A stretch of 64,000 nt of DNA from Marisa cornuarietis (taxonomy: Eukaryota > Mollusca > Gastropoda > Architaenioglossa > Ampullariidae), in NCBI GenBank assembly GCA_004794655.1, contig SMMW01000125.1, forward strand, positions 372,001 to 436,000. Reading direction: 5' to 3'. Of the stretch, positions 1 to 10,954 are shown in pieces; position 1 is the stretch's first letter, and every line of letters begins with the position of its first letter. Position numbers and translations under genes: made by a program. Below the pieces are notes generated by a model, which worked only from the letters and a program-made list of their open reading frames with translations, was not told the DNA's origin and ran no database searches.

Positions 1-1144
1 TTCTCTTAGCTTTGAGCAGGATGCAAAATTTTATGGAAGAGCAATGGGACTGATCTCGTGCTTACAGAATTCCCTGAACTATGAGGTCTTATTACTAAAT
101 AGTCTTCGGTAGATTTTAATCATAGTGTAATGTTGTGAGCCAGCTATTAGAGGTACTCCAGAAATAGTAAGGTCTTAAGGTCAGTGTTGCCCAAATGTGG
201 TCATTGCTTACTTTACTAAACAACCTAGTGTGGTCATTGTATAATGCTATTGAGCATTTTACTAAACAGCCTTGTGTGGTAATTGTATAATACTATTGGA
301 CTACTTTACTACACAGCCTAGGGTGAGGATATGGGCACTGCCCTAATTTAACACTGGCCTTGAGAAAAGTGAGGTCTCTAACACCTGACACCCCAACGAC
401 CTGGAAAGGTTAGGGGATGACCTTTACTTACTAGCATGCCACAGCCTGCTGGCCTGATCAGCAATCTATTTAAAGATTTTACGCCCTTGCGTTGAAAATA
501 CAGGCACACCTGAAACTAGAGTCAAATAAAGCTGACAATATCATTCAATCTCTTCTTTTCATGACTAGCATAGACACTGCCTTTGTTTTGGTGACGTCTG
601 TTTGCCCGATAGTCCTGTGTCCAAAATTGGATAGCATTAATATTAATACCCTTTCACCAACTATATTCCTACTTGTTGTACCCTTATCTTAACTATAGTT
701 CTAGTAGTTGTACCCATATTGTGAGTATAGCATTCCTACTGACAACACCTACTCACAGAGCACAAACCATCTCATTCTTTCAATTTCCTATTATGTTGGA
801 TGAGGCCAGTCACGTGGTACAGGTTAGCGCATGTCACAAAAACCAAGCGATAACTTGTCAGGGATCGTGGATATAGCCCTGACTGGTTGAGAGTGTGTAG
901 TGTGTATTATTTTGAAAGCAAAAAAGCGAATGTCAGAAATGAAGTTAGCTCCCTTGTTTGTTTTGTGTAGCAGGGTGAGTGGCCCTTGGATGTACCTTTG
1001 GTGGTTGAGAAAGCGAGACGTAAAAGGAGGTATGACGTGGGGTGTCGTCTGCGAGAGGAAAGACGTTTCTAGAGAAAAGATTGTTTGGATGGAATGTACC
1101 GCTGTGTGTGAGTTTTGGAGAAAAAGAAAAGGAGGTCGGCGTTT
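1..1144. other. Non-coding stretch with a weak 58-bp-period repeat
   Basis: No supportable gene. At about 195-325 a degenerate unit of roughly 58 bp recurs two to three times; its shared words are a 'tgtggtcattg' block followed by 'actttactaaaca'. Short ORFs here lack splice context, codon bias or any protein motif. Confidence 0.5.
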
Positions 1145-1310
1145 GGAGTATTGCTATGTATTTGGAGAGTTTCACCAGTTGCTGTGTGTCTGCTGGTGGA
1201 TTCATGTAATTGGAGTATTGTTGTGTGTTTGGAAAGTTTCACCAGTTGCTGTGTGTCTGCTGGTGGATTCTGTTTTGGGAGTATTTGTTGTGTGCTTTGG
1301 ATATTCGAAG
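1145..1310 (+). repeat. Minisatellite, period about 66-67 bp, about 2.4 copies
   Basis: Units start at 1145, 1212 and 1278 with 'ggagtatt'. The first two share an almost unchanged block ending 'gctggtggattc'. The third is incomplete. Overlapping ORFs of 71-177 aa in several frames simply read through the repeat, so they are not called as genes. Confidence 0.8.
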
Positions 1311-1328
1311 TGGTGTGTATTTCTGTAT

Positions 1329-1706
1329 AGTTTCAAGGGTGACCAGACACTTAATCCCCGGACACTTAATCCCCAGACACTTAATCCCCAAATCGCGACA
1401 CAACACTCAAAACTGCTATTTTGTGAACTATAAATATTATAACCGTAAGAGAAATGTGTCGCGTGGTTACTCTGGGTAACTCTCGTAAGACTGGGATGTT
1501 ATAAATGTTGAAGTTAAGTATTATTTGAATTTGAAGTAAATTTTTCATTCACTTCATAATTTTTTTAGTTGAAATTTCATTTTGAGGATTAAGTGTCTGG
1601 GGATTAAGTGTCTGGGGATTAAGTGTCTAGGGTATTAAGTGTCCGGGGATTAAGTGTCTGCAGATGAAGTGTCCGGGGATTAAGTGTCTGGGATTCAGTT
1701 TCAAGG
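1329..1706. mobile_element. MITE-like element with tandem-repeat termini and 10-bp target duplication
   Basis: The left end has three 15-bp units (core GACACTTAATCCCC) at 1344-1390. The right end has about seven units of the reverse complement (core GGGGATTAAGTGTC) at 1585-1694. The roughly 195 bp between is AT-rich and has no ORF. The direct repeat AGTTTCAAGG lies immediately outside both ends, at 1329-1338 and 1697-1706, as expected of a target-site duplication. A 9-11 bp duplication is typical of Mutator-like DNA transposons, so a non-autonomous MULE-type element is the best inference. No transposase is visible in the window. Confidence 0.7.
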
Positions 1707-2506
1707 AATATTTCAGGCAAGTGTACATCTGTGGGTGCGTGTGTTATGACCGGACGTTGACTGTTTGATTTGGTCATTTGCGTTTTGAGAAACTGTTGAA
1801 GAACATTGGAAGAAAATTAAACTAATATAGAGAGGAGCCGGTTAGCGACTATTGACTGGAAGGTTGAAAGACATCTACTTTGTTGAAAGGATATACCAGC
1901 TTGCTTGTTCTCATATATTGACTGGAGATATTTAAATTATTAGAAGGGTTTATGTAGATATTAATTAGTTGCGAGAAGCGAGATATGTTGATGTAGAATT
2001 TATTTGAAATTAGTTGAGTGTGGGAAAAGTATTTGGAATTTTTTATTTATAGAGATATTGGAACCCACGTACAGGTCCTAGTACTTTGTTGTGTGAAAGA
2101 AGATGTGAGGAACGCTGTGAGGTCAGTGTGTGTTGTAGGTGACCCGTCAGCGCATGTTTTGTGTTCCTGACATAACTGTTCTGGGCTCAGATCTCGTCTG
2201 AGGCACGCTGTTCTTTCTCTTCACGTGGCACCTGTTTACGGGGCCAGAGAGTTTGCTTTGCTGTACCCTTATGTGCTGGCTTGGCGTAAGCACCGATTCT
2301 CCTTTCTCCTGCCTTTGGGCACTAAAAGGAGTAGTTTCTTGGATGCAAAAAAGAAGAAAAACCGCAGAAAACAGAAAAACACGATTCATAATGGGATATA
2401 ACCAGACAAATATTTTGATTCCCTTAACTAGTTCAATGATAACAATCATATACATCACTGTGTGTAGAAATAATTTTGTTTTCAAATTGCCCTATGGTTA
2501 CCGCAC
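1707..2506. other. Unassigned non-coding DNA
   Basis: ORFs on both strands at 2147-2579 overlap each other antisense and have no domain, signal peptide or splice context. Nothing else is recognised. Confidence 0.4.
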
Positions 2507-3533
2507 GGTCAAGTTCATACGTTCGCACCGCCTTGCCCTTTTTTCGGAACGGTTACTCGTGACCATTGCATTGCTTTAATTTTTTTTAGGCTCATTCAGC
2601 TCTTTTTTTGCCGAAAAAAATAATCAGTTCGATTGTTGATTCATTTTTATATTGTGATTTCCTTTCTAAGACATTGTTTTCACGTTTGACAGTAATTTTC
2701 TGCGTTTTCCCACGGTACCTGTCTTTTTGTTTAAAAAATGGCTACCAAATACCCGGTATTGAAATTTCGACCGGCAGCTTTGAAAATTTATATTTATTAA
2801 CATACAGTAAAGACAACCATCAGTAATACACCGTTTTAAAGAGCATTTTTAAAACATTCACTTGGTGTAAATGTTAAGATACATAGGTTTTGTCTTCGAG
2901 TACTAAAATCAAATGAAGATTACGACTGTATGCGTTTTAGATCTTTAGAAGTTCGCCGGCCGCAAATTAACAAAAAATATATTTACACAATATCTGCAGA
3001 CGTAAAGTACCAAACAGACATATTTTTTATTAGAATATACATTAGAATTTTAAAAATACTTACTATTTTCTTGTCCTTTGCGGTTGTTGAAGTAAAAACC
3101 ATGTCAAAGTGAGTGACAACAACGTGCTTCGATTCTCAAGATGGCGATCGACTGTAAAACTCTTTACTACAAAATCTGTTCACTTCCTGCCAATTCAATG
3201 GAGGGAATCATGGTAGACGATTTTCCAACAGTTTTAGTAGTTTCCTCCCTTATGTTATATTCGTTATATTCGTTTAGGCTTCTGAAACCTCTATCGGATT
3301 TCTTCATTTTACTCATTATCATGGCATTTTCTGATGGGAATACTATAAAAGTGTGTTTTTAAACAAACACAATGTAAAGATGTTTCTTTTCTACACATGT
3401 TAATCTATCATTATCAATCGTAGCAGCGGTTTCATCCCCTTGGAGCGACATGTATTTACCCTTTTTTAAAAACAAAATCATGAAAAATTAACTAAACGTG
3501 GTAGAAGAACAATTTAAATTGATAATGATATTA
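2507..3533 (+). mobile_element. Foldback-family element, copy 1
   Basis: From 'ggtcaagttcatacg' onward this stretch matches, at high identity, the left arm at 37648-38498, the inverted arm at about 40868-40150, and the copy at 60543-61480. Its last about 110 bp (3421-3533) run in the opposite orientation to the same segment of the other copies. That switch lies between inverted words 'tatcattatcaat' and 'attgataatgata', so this copy has a local inversion. No transposase ORF is visible; the family is probably non-autonomous. Confidence 0.7.
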
Positions 3534-3564
3534 CAGACAGTCACGTGCACTGGAGGGTTGCGGG

Positions 3565-3860
3565 AAAGGCAGGATTTGTTTCCTCCAGTAAAAATATGGA
3601 CAAGTTATGACATGTGATAGTTTACTATTGGTTCAATAAGGTGAATAAGCCATTAAGACAGGTTATGACAGGTGATGGTGTAGTGTTGGCTCAGTACCAT
3701 GTATAGACAGGTTATAGCAGATGATGGAGAAGTGTTGGTTGAATAAGCTATGCAGGCAGGCTATGACAGGCGATCATGTATTATTTGTTCAATATATTCT
3801 ACAGAGACGTTTTAACAGGTGATAGTGTAGTGTCAGCTCAATAAACTGTGAAATTATTAC
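3565..3860. repeat. Degenerate minisatellite, period about 60 bp
   Basis: The words 'gacaggttatgacaggtgat' and 'ttggttcaataa' return about five times in variable form. No coding potential. It directly follows foldback copy 1. Confidence 0.6.
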
Positions 3861-4680
3861 AACCACAAGAACAAACGTGCAGCATGTTTTAGTGTTGACA
3901 TGTTATTTTTAACAAACTCTGATTCTAAGAATGTTGAATAATTGTTGTTTCCATAGATTACTAAGCTTCGGTCAGTATTAATGCCGACATTTTTTGTAAT
4001 ATTTTACTGGTTAATGTTGTGTTAATAAAACGCTTTGATGTTCTTTCTATAGATTACATCCGTTACTAACTGAGCAAAATATTCTCAAACCATCAACACT
4101 GGAAGTGCCTTGAAGTCCATTTTTATTAACAAATTGACAACATGGCAAATAGGTTTTTCACATTAACATTTTTGCCAAAGTTTAAGATGCCCGAGAACAG
4201 AATCACACACATTCTCACAGACATTCACACAGTGATGCACAATTAACTTGTGTTTCATCAATATGAACTTTGACTTGACTATACCCATGAAGACATTTTA
4301 TTCAAAACTCTAATAGTGTGACATCATCAACTCTGTCTCTAGTCCTAACCCTGCGGTTGAGTAAACAAGACCCAGTGTGTAGACAGTATGACACTAATGC
4401 TGACACTGAGGTTGAGTAAACAATACCAAGTATTAGGCGGTATGATGATATTACTGGCGCTAGTTAATGTCTAAACAAGACCCAGTGTGTGGACCGTATG
4501 ATGTAAATGTAGAGACTTTTTGTGTAAACTAGACACAGCAAGGATGGTGTTGATATTGACATTAGCTATTGTGTAAACAGAAACAAAGACTGCATCTTGT
4601 GTTGCGAGGAAATAAAACTACGTCATGTAGGCCTATATAAAGTAATGAGGTGATGACCTCAGATGATCAGCAGTTTGACG
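3861..4680. other. Intergenic DNA downstream of gene A with a weak repeat
   Basis: At 4330-4530 a degenerate unit of about 57 bp occurs three to four times, with words such as 'gagtaaacaa' and 'acccagtgtgt'. The remainder shows nothing recognisable. It lies 3' of minus-strand gene A, whose stop codon is at 4683-4681. Confidence 0.45.
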
Positions 4681-5609
4681 TCACCGAGAGACGGTCACAA
4701 GTTGTGACGTACACCGAGACGTGAGGTGAAATCTGCCTAAACCAACGTCATGCAGACAAACGACGACTTTTTTCTCGAGACCACGAACACGATCTCCATT
4801 CGTCACCCACACCACGTCACTGCGGGCCGTGGCCACGTCCTCAATATCATCATCCTTCATAACCTGCACTGGAATACCCGCTTCTTTAAGCGCCTCCACC
4901 ATACCCGAGTGGTCACTAACTTTACCCCAGTACAACACAATCACGTCTCTCCACTGCAGGCAAGGGGGTGTTGTACTGCTGGTGGTGGTGACTATCGAGG
5001 ATGTTGTTATGACATTCCCTGTTAACATTCAAAGTGAGTTTCTTGTGTGAGTCACATGCCGGATATGCAGCGTACAAACTGACAGACACATGGATATAAA
5101 CAATAACGTCATGACGTGGTAACATAAGATGACAGACACACGTGATTAACACACTGTCTTCTTCACAAGACAGTTTCTCGTCTACTTGTTATTATCACAC
5201 CGTTAACTGTTTACCTGTCAACAGACGTTACACTACACAATATCCACACCTACCCGTAACACCAACACGGAGACTGTGTAGGAAGCTGGCGACCTCACGA
5301 CCGCACGTGACACAGTCAACAGGAAAGTCACCTGAGTGACCCTGACCTCGGTGATACAGTCGTCTGACTGGCGGGCCGTCTGTGTGGTCGGGCACACCAC
5401 GCTCACTGTACGGCTGGACATGACGATACTCAGTGATAAACTCGTCCTGCTCGACTTCCCTGACGACGACCGGTGGAGAGCGCAGGGGTCTGGTTAAATA
5501 TTCTACTTGCCAGTCGGCGGGTGCGTCTCCATGGTAACAACTTGCCGCCCAAAGATGAAGACGAGGAACTTGTGTCAGCAGCTTGTCGCAGAAAGTCGGA
5601 AAGTTTTTG
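4681..5609 (-). CDS. Gene A helicase C-terminal exons
   Basis: Exons 5609-5254 (356 nt) and 5018-4681 (338 nt with TGA). The first encodes LHLWAAS, the conserved DWxVEYLT, and 'LRSPPVVVREV', a likely SF1 motif III/IV region. The second encodes 'VIVLYWGK', a DVVWVTNGDRVRGLEKKVVVCL-type stretch (in part: RGLEKKVVV, resembling motif V) and HLTSRCTSQLVTV (resembling motif VI, with the arginine finger in SR). The protein ends 3 residues later. Splice phases are 2/1 and 1/2 and fit. Gene B's equivalent of the last exon lies beyond the window. Confidence 0.7.
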
Positions 5610-8600
5610 CTGTGACAGACGTGAGTGTTACAGAGACAAGAAACACATGTTAAACTGTGTACTGTCACTATTACGTATGTTTGTGTGTAGTGTATCATGT
5701 CATCAATTAATGACATCAAAAGAAGGACACGTGTTGCTACACAATCTGTGTAACAGCCGATGTAACAAATATATTTTTACACCTCCATCAGACGTCGCAA
5801 CCATTGAGATATTCCAACCTCTTCATGATTATGAGATTAACGCAAACCGCCATCTACCTGTTTTTCTATCATTGCCTCACGCGAATTACTTACCCCCAGT
5901 CAGGCCTTGCTTCATCAGCGATGACATACAACGACCCTCCGCTCGCCGCCTGTGACAAGTCCTTGACGGCCTTCTCCACGTCTTCATCGTCATAAAAATC
6001 ATACAGCAGGAGGTGAGGCTGACCGGGTGATACACCTGCTGACTGTTGTGTGTTTACTGTCTGCAGCAACAGGTGATACAACATGATGCACGCTGCACGA
6101 CTTTCACTACAAGTACTCACAATGTAGACGTGGTGACCACATCGCAGCCATTTTATACCCGTCATCAGCAGCACCACAGTTTTACCTGTGCCGGGCGGTC
6201 CGGTGACAAAGAGTCTGGGAGGCGCCGTGTTGAGCAGGTGAAGTTGCTCCGGGAAGAGTGTTATTACAGCAGTATAGCACTCTCCTGTACACCACACGGC
6301 CTGACCCAGGGTCTTGACACTCACACGTGGAGGACTTGTACATGGCACAGTCACTGATGTCGCCGGACCACAGAATCTAGTAAAGTGAAGAATAACATTA
6401 AATTTAGATGTTTTTCAAAAATAATGGAAGGTTTAGTAAACTGTGCAGTTCACACTGTCAAGTGCACCGCCTCTAAAAACAAGTGTCTCATTTTTCTCCA
6501 ATCAAGAAAGTCTATCTGACAAAAGAAAAAAAATCGTTTCTCTCACTTCTAAATTCTAGCTGAGTAAAATTTCCTTATTTTCACACTGTACACCATCAAC
6601 TGAAATTGAGAAATACCTCTGCAAAATGCAAAACAACATTATACTGAGATTTAAGGAATAATATTTTCGTAATTTGACAGGTTTATAGCATGCAGTGTGA
6701 ACTCCCAAAATGCTTAAAAACAAAACGAGGGGAATAAACAAAATACCTATTCTGTCAAAACGCAGGTACAATTTAACATGAGGACGAACCCTTTAATACC
6801 TTTGATTCTGGTAACAATAAATAAATAAATGATGATGTGCATCAAGAGGAAAGCGATATCGCAAAAATTGATGTTAACAAGCACTGTGACCAAAGAAGAC
6901 ACCAAGAGCGACCACTTAGGCGGGAATGTGAAGCTGCGCTGACCCGTGTGTGACGCAAGCTTTTGATTCGTTTCCTCAATTTTCTTCTGTCCTGTTATCT
7001 AACGTCCAGTCGTGGCAAGACTGGGCAGCTTGAGGCGTGGGTACACAACTTTCGACTATGTGTACTCGCGGACTGACGTTTACTGTCCTAAAGGAAACGT
7101 GGTTTGACTTTAAACCCTCGTATAACAGTAGTCGCTCATGTTCACCTTATTGCTGTGACTGTCAAGGACTCACCTGGCTACAAGACTTTTGTACGCGTGA
7201 GAAGTCATTTTGTGAGTGCGAGGTCCAGCCCCAGCCACACGTCGCTGCCACCAGTGTCCGAGTTCCCTCAGCACGTGACTACTGACGTCCCACGGGGTCT
7301 TGGGGTCAGACAACTGATCAGAGCACAGACACACACCAGCGATGTCGGCGGCATCTCTTGTTCCCAGACACCGACACAGGGCCTGTAAAGGAACCACGTG
7401 ATATAAAAGAAAATGAATCAAATATGAAGATAAGAGATGTAAATTAGAGCAACTTTCAGTAGTTGAGTGTGGGTATAGCAATATAATGCGGTTGTTAAAT
7501 GAGATAACCGGTGTACTTCCAACAACTTCATTTAGACAAATAATTTAAACTGCGCAAAGTCGGCACGAGGAATATAATAGGCATCGAAAGCAAGGCTGTA
7601 TACTGGTAGGCCCTATATCTCACGTCTTACCATCCAGATTGCTTTTCTAACTGAAGACAATCTGTATTAATCATTTGAAAAACATTCATCAATAAACAGC
7701 ATTTGAAAAACAGTGTTGCAACCAGACACCATACATGTCATATCATCTCAGAACGATTAAAAATGTGCAGGTCACTTGCAAAAGGTACATTGTAATGTAT
7801 TGTGTATAGTACGTGAAAGGCAAGAGACGGAGACTGAAACCTGAATGAGGAGGTTGTCGCCAGATATGGCCTGTTGAACTTGACAAGCAGTGAGGTTGGG
7901 GAAAGCGATGACCTTAGTGACAGGCAGACCGGGAGAGATGTCAGACACCAAGTGAGACAACATGGCCTCCGCCTTGTCTAGTTGTGACATGGCCTCTTTT
8001 AGTTTCTTTTTAATGTTATTGTCTACATCCTGCTGTGACTCGTATGCAGTTTTTACGTTGTAATCAAATGTCTTCACCTCACAGACTACCAGTCCGTACT
8101 GTCGATGAATGAGAAGCACATCAAAGTCTCCCTGTTTGAACTTCTGTGGTAAAGAAGGAGGAAGGTTGGAGGGTCGGGGTAGCTGGGTAGCGGCGGCAGC
8201 GTAACAAGGTTCACCCAGGTACTGTCCGAACTTAAGCTGAGTCATTCCAACCATGACATCTCTGTTCTCTTCACACATTTTCTGAAGACAAAAAAAAATC
8301 CGCTGCATGGCTGCATCGTCTCTGATGTCACTGTCCTGAAGGCGGGGAGGCTGAGGACTGGACGGATGAGCAGCAGAAGATGAACTCGTCGGCAGTTGGT
8401 TAGACTGACCAACCTGTCCAGGTGCTGACTGTAGGACGAGAACATCCTGACCTGCAGTCGACTGTCTGGTCATCGGCACACGGTTGATGTAGACAGGAGG
8501 CAGGAAGTAGGGGCGAGAGTCGAGATCAGGGAACGCGGCCTCAACCCACTGTAGCCAGAATGTCTGGGCTTGGTCTGATAATGTTTCCTGTGTTTTGATA

Positions 8601-10049
8601 AATTAAAATAAAGATGACCTATTACATTGAGCTATTTGGTTTATTTTGAGCTTTTTTCTACGAACATTAAGTGTGGTAGCTACTGCAAAATAATACTGAA
8701 GATTACCCATTGCTCAATTCTGTCATCAAGGAAATCATTTTCCTTATGTCGTCCGTTACATTCTGTCACACTGTCCTAATATTCATTTGTTTCTAAACAA
8801 ACACACCTTTGAACCAGTTTTATGATTGATGAGAGTGACTGCCGCCTCGATCTGAGAAAGAACACCGCGAATGTTGAGAATCGTCACACCTGGTACAGGT
8901 GAGGGGTTGGGGTCAAACTCTACGTCAGCTCCTGTCTTCTTTTTTACCTCTTCAAGTTGACGAGTGTTCTCTAAAAAAACCCATATTGTTAATGTGCATA
9001 CATATATAAAAATATTGCAGATTTTTTTTTATTAATTTGTCATTTATCCTTACAACTAGCTAAAATGGTCAATGGCGCTAATGGTAAGCCTTATTAAAAC
9101 ATCTACAAAAATACATCTAGTCTCATTCCTGTACTCATTATCATCATGCTCATAAGTATCATTATCATTTCTCTGTCAGTTCTTCGGCATTCTAATGAAT
9201 TCACTGATTATGATCCTTACAGCGAAATATTATCTAAAGATACTTCACTTCATGTTTGCTTCGTATCCTACTTTCATCTATTGTTCTTTAAACAATAAAA
9301 TATATTTAAATTTCTACTCACCTGGATCAGTATGCAATTCAGCCTGTTGATCAGTTACGGCGTGTAGGTAAAGTTTGACCCGTCCACCGCTTCTAGAACC
9401 TTGCCTTCCATCTCCTCCTTTGGGATGCTTTTCCTGTGATAGTTATTAAAGCCAGAGGAAGTCATCATCAGACTGAACACAATAAATGATATGATATTGC
9501 ACAGGACTTGATATTAAATACTGTTTGTATACCAGCTCTGTAGCAAATCTGCGGAGCACATACTTATTTTAAAAGCTGCTGCTGCTGCTGCTGCTGCTGC
9601 CGCTGCTGAGGATGATGATGAAAATTGTTTTGTTAACAGAAATCCGGAACTAAAGTTATCGTTTTCTGTGTTGTTATTAACGCAGCCCCCCTCCCTTAGT
9701 ACTCAACTACTTGTCTCACCTGTTGTGGAGTAGACAACTGATGACAAGACATTGTTGACAGTGGTCTACCTTGTGTAGGACCCATTCTGTCGGAGTTTGC
9801 GTCTGCCTTCTGCGCTTTTTGTCGGCACTGAAAACAGATTTTACTGACAATGCAATTGGAAATGACTGGTAACAGTCTTGCATTTAAAGAGTACTTCTCA
9901 GTAATATATTCAGCATAATGAAGGTACGTGCTATTCATTCTTAACATTTTGAAGGTTTGCACGCGTTCGTCTTTGAGAATGCGAACTAAGTCATCTGTAC
10001 TTTTTTTACTATTCGATAGTAGAATGATCAAGTATTTGTACTGCGACAT
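4681..10049 (-). CDS. Gene A: KH / NERD-type nuclease / SF1 helicase protein
   Basis: Spliced gene on the minus strand. Exons are 10049-9720 (5' end uncertain), 9433-9322, 8970-8807, 8587-7841, 7382-7174, 6376-5894, 5609-5254 and 5018-4681 (TGA). All junctions have GT/AG borders and keep frame; the last seven exons sum to 2409 nt, or 803 codons including the stop. With ATG 10049 the protein is about 912 aa. Domain order is a KH-like fold, a PD-(D/E)XK nuclease-like domain, a helix-rich linker, a P-loop NTPase with GPPGTGKT and ADEA, then an SF1 helicase C-terminal part. The predicted role is a nucleic-acid-binding, ATP-driven nuclease. A defence or RNA/DNA surveillance role is inferred from bacterial NERD-helicases, not shown. 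Gene B is an inverted paralogue. No signal peptide or membrane segment is seen. Confidence 0.8.
5894..6376 (-). CDS. Gene A P-loop / helicase motif I-II exon
   Basis: A 483-nt exon. It contains a Q-motif-like LFPEQLHLLN, then Walker A GPPGTGKT, a hydrophobic strand and 'CGHHVYIVS', and Walker B LYVIADEA. This order and spacing is that of UvrD/SF1-type helicases (motifs 0, I, Ia, II). The intron that precedes it is 797 bp in gene A; the equivalent intron of gene B is 12.8 kb. ATP binding is expected from intact motifs. Helicase rather than plain ATPase activity is inferred from the C-terminal motifs in the last exons. Confidence 0.8.
7174..7382 (-). CDS. Gene A linker exon between nuclease and helicase
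   Basis: A 209-nt exon. It encodes a Cys-rich start (LCRCLGTRD), an aspartate-containing SDQLSD, and HVLRELGHWWQRRVAGAG, a helix with a conserved WW pair. Gene B has the same exon (206 nt, 48641-48846) with nearly identical residues, so purifying constraint is likely. The Trp pair resembles the helix that precedes the Q-motif in NERD-helicases. No independent fold is recognised. Confidence 0.7.
7841..8587 (-). CDS. Gene A PD-(D/E)XK (NERD-type) nuclease exon
   Basis: One 747-nt exon of 249 codons, phase 0 at both ends. It starts after 'acacag' with a Trp/Phe-rich block (AQTFWLQWVEAAFPDL), then a Ser/Pro/Gln-rich low-complexity linker, then the nuclease core. The core reads GDFDVLLIHRQYGLVVCEVK, that is D-x(n)-E-x-K, the active-site signature of the restriction-like PD-(D/E)XK fold and of NERD domains. 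After it comes an acidic/Lys helix and 'TKVIAFPNL'. The exon in gene B aligns throughout except for the linker. All three catalytic residues are present, so cleavage activity is plausible. The substrate is unknown. Confidence 0.75.
8807..9433 (-). CDS. Gene A KH-like domain (two exons)
   Basis: Exons 9433-9322 (112 nt) and 8970-8807 (164 nt) are joined within one codon. The product has a basic, Gly-rich lead, a beta strand (VKLYLHAV), then a helix ending in KKKTGADVEF and a second strand-helix unit (ILNIRG ... IEAAVTLIN). This spacing matches a type I KH fold, including the hallmark TGA(D/R)V after helix alphaB. The usual GxxG loop is not conserved (DPEN at that place), so nucleic-acid affinity may be altered. 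Gene B has exons of near-identical size and the same phases. Confidence rests on pattern alone, without a profile search. Confidence 0.65.
9575..9617. repeat. (CTG)n then (GAT)n microsatellite in gene A intron
   Basis: About nine CTG/CCG triplets followed by GATGATGATG. It lies in the 286-bp intron between the putative first exon and the first KH exon, so it is not translated. Confidence 0.85.
9720..10049 (-). CDS. Gene A putative first coding exon
   Basis: The open frame starts at ATG 10049 (MSQYKYL...) and runs into a GT donor at 9719 in the phase needed by the next exon (CAACAG|gtgag). An in-frame stop lies upstream at about 10130. An AG acceptor at 9828-9829 would instead make a shorter internal exon 9827-9720, so the ATG is provisional. 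The N-terminal 70 residues carry no recognised domain; a CxxC pair sits near the middle. The C-terminal 36 residues are Ser/Gln/Thr-rich. No counterpart of this exon was found for gene B. Confidence 0.45.
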
Positions 10050-10129
10050 TTTGTAGAATACAATCTCTGAAAACGAAAGCCAATGTTGATACCGACAAGG
10101 TATCACCTTCACTGAAACTAGAAGCGCTC

Positions 10130-10950
10130 ACTGTCTGCTGTGAATGTGTACGTTCTTATTCGTCACAACATTTTCGTCTTCTTTAGTGAAATAATTCACG
10201 AGAAACAAGGGTGTGCATTTAAAACTAAGGTTGATTGCAGTTTTTTTTTAACGATTTCTTAATGATAGTTTGTTTGGTAGTAAGTGATATGTGTGCATTG
10301 AAGCATAAATTAGGCACAAACCTGATGATATAAACGAACTGTATAGAGGAGACACTCACACAAGCTCAAGTACGAACGAGCTAGAGAAAGAAATCGACTC
10401 TCCAAAAGAAACCATATAAAATTCATAGGTGTCAGTGAGTCGGACAAAGAGAGTTACAATGAGTGTGAGTACGAAAGATTGTGACAATTGTAAACGAGCA
10501 TTCAAACACAAAAGACTTCACAGCAGGCGATAGAGACAAAGTACACAAAAGGAAGGGGGTAGGTACCCCTGCCCTATCCATGTGTGTTTCTACAAATGGT
10601 GTGACAATATTGCAGTGAGACACAATACTGAACGGTAAAACAGCGGTCTAACAAAATAACAGAGAGCAAAATTAGAGTGTTTGAGGAAGGATAGAAAATT
10701 CGGCTGCTATAAGATTGTTTCACTTTACACTAACGAAAAAAAGATAGATTAAGGGAACGCAATAGAAGGTCTAAAGAATGTCATATGGGATGAAGATTTA
10801 CCCAGAAGATAATCCCGCTGGGCACAGTTCATTTAAAAAAAACTGTAATCCAGGCAGCAAAAGTTCCGATCAACCCACAATTGCAGTTATATAACGAATA
10901 TAAAAAGCTAAAGACTTTTTATTTGTTTGTTTTTTTATTTTTGCTGCTAA
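10130..10950. other. Unassigned DNA upstream of gene A
   Basis: No gene motif found. Gene A transcription should start here or at its 5' exon. No convincing TATA box or CpG-rich promoter was seen, so no promoter is called. Confidence 0.35.
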
Positions 10951-10954
10951 TAAA

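Noticed and set aside
900..1433. 177-aa ORF rich in Trp, Cys and Val
   Set aside because: Runs through a 67-bp minisatellite and into a MITE end; several frames are open alike.
1344..1694. CRISPR-like or telomere-like array of 15-bp units
   Set aside because: No spacers, units directly adjacent, arrays inverted at two ends of one short element with target duplication, in a eukaryotic genome.
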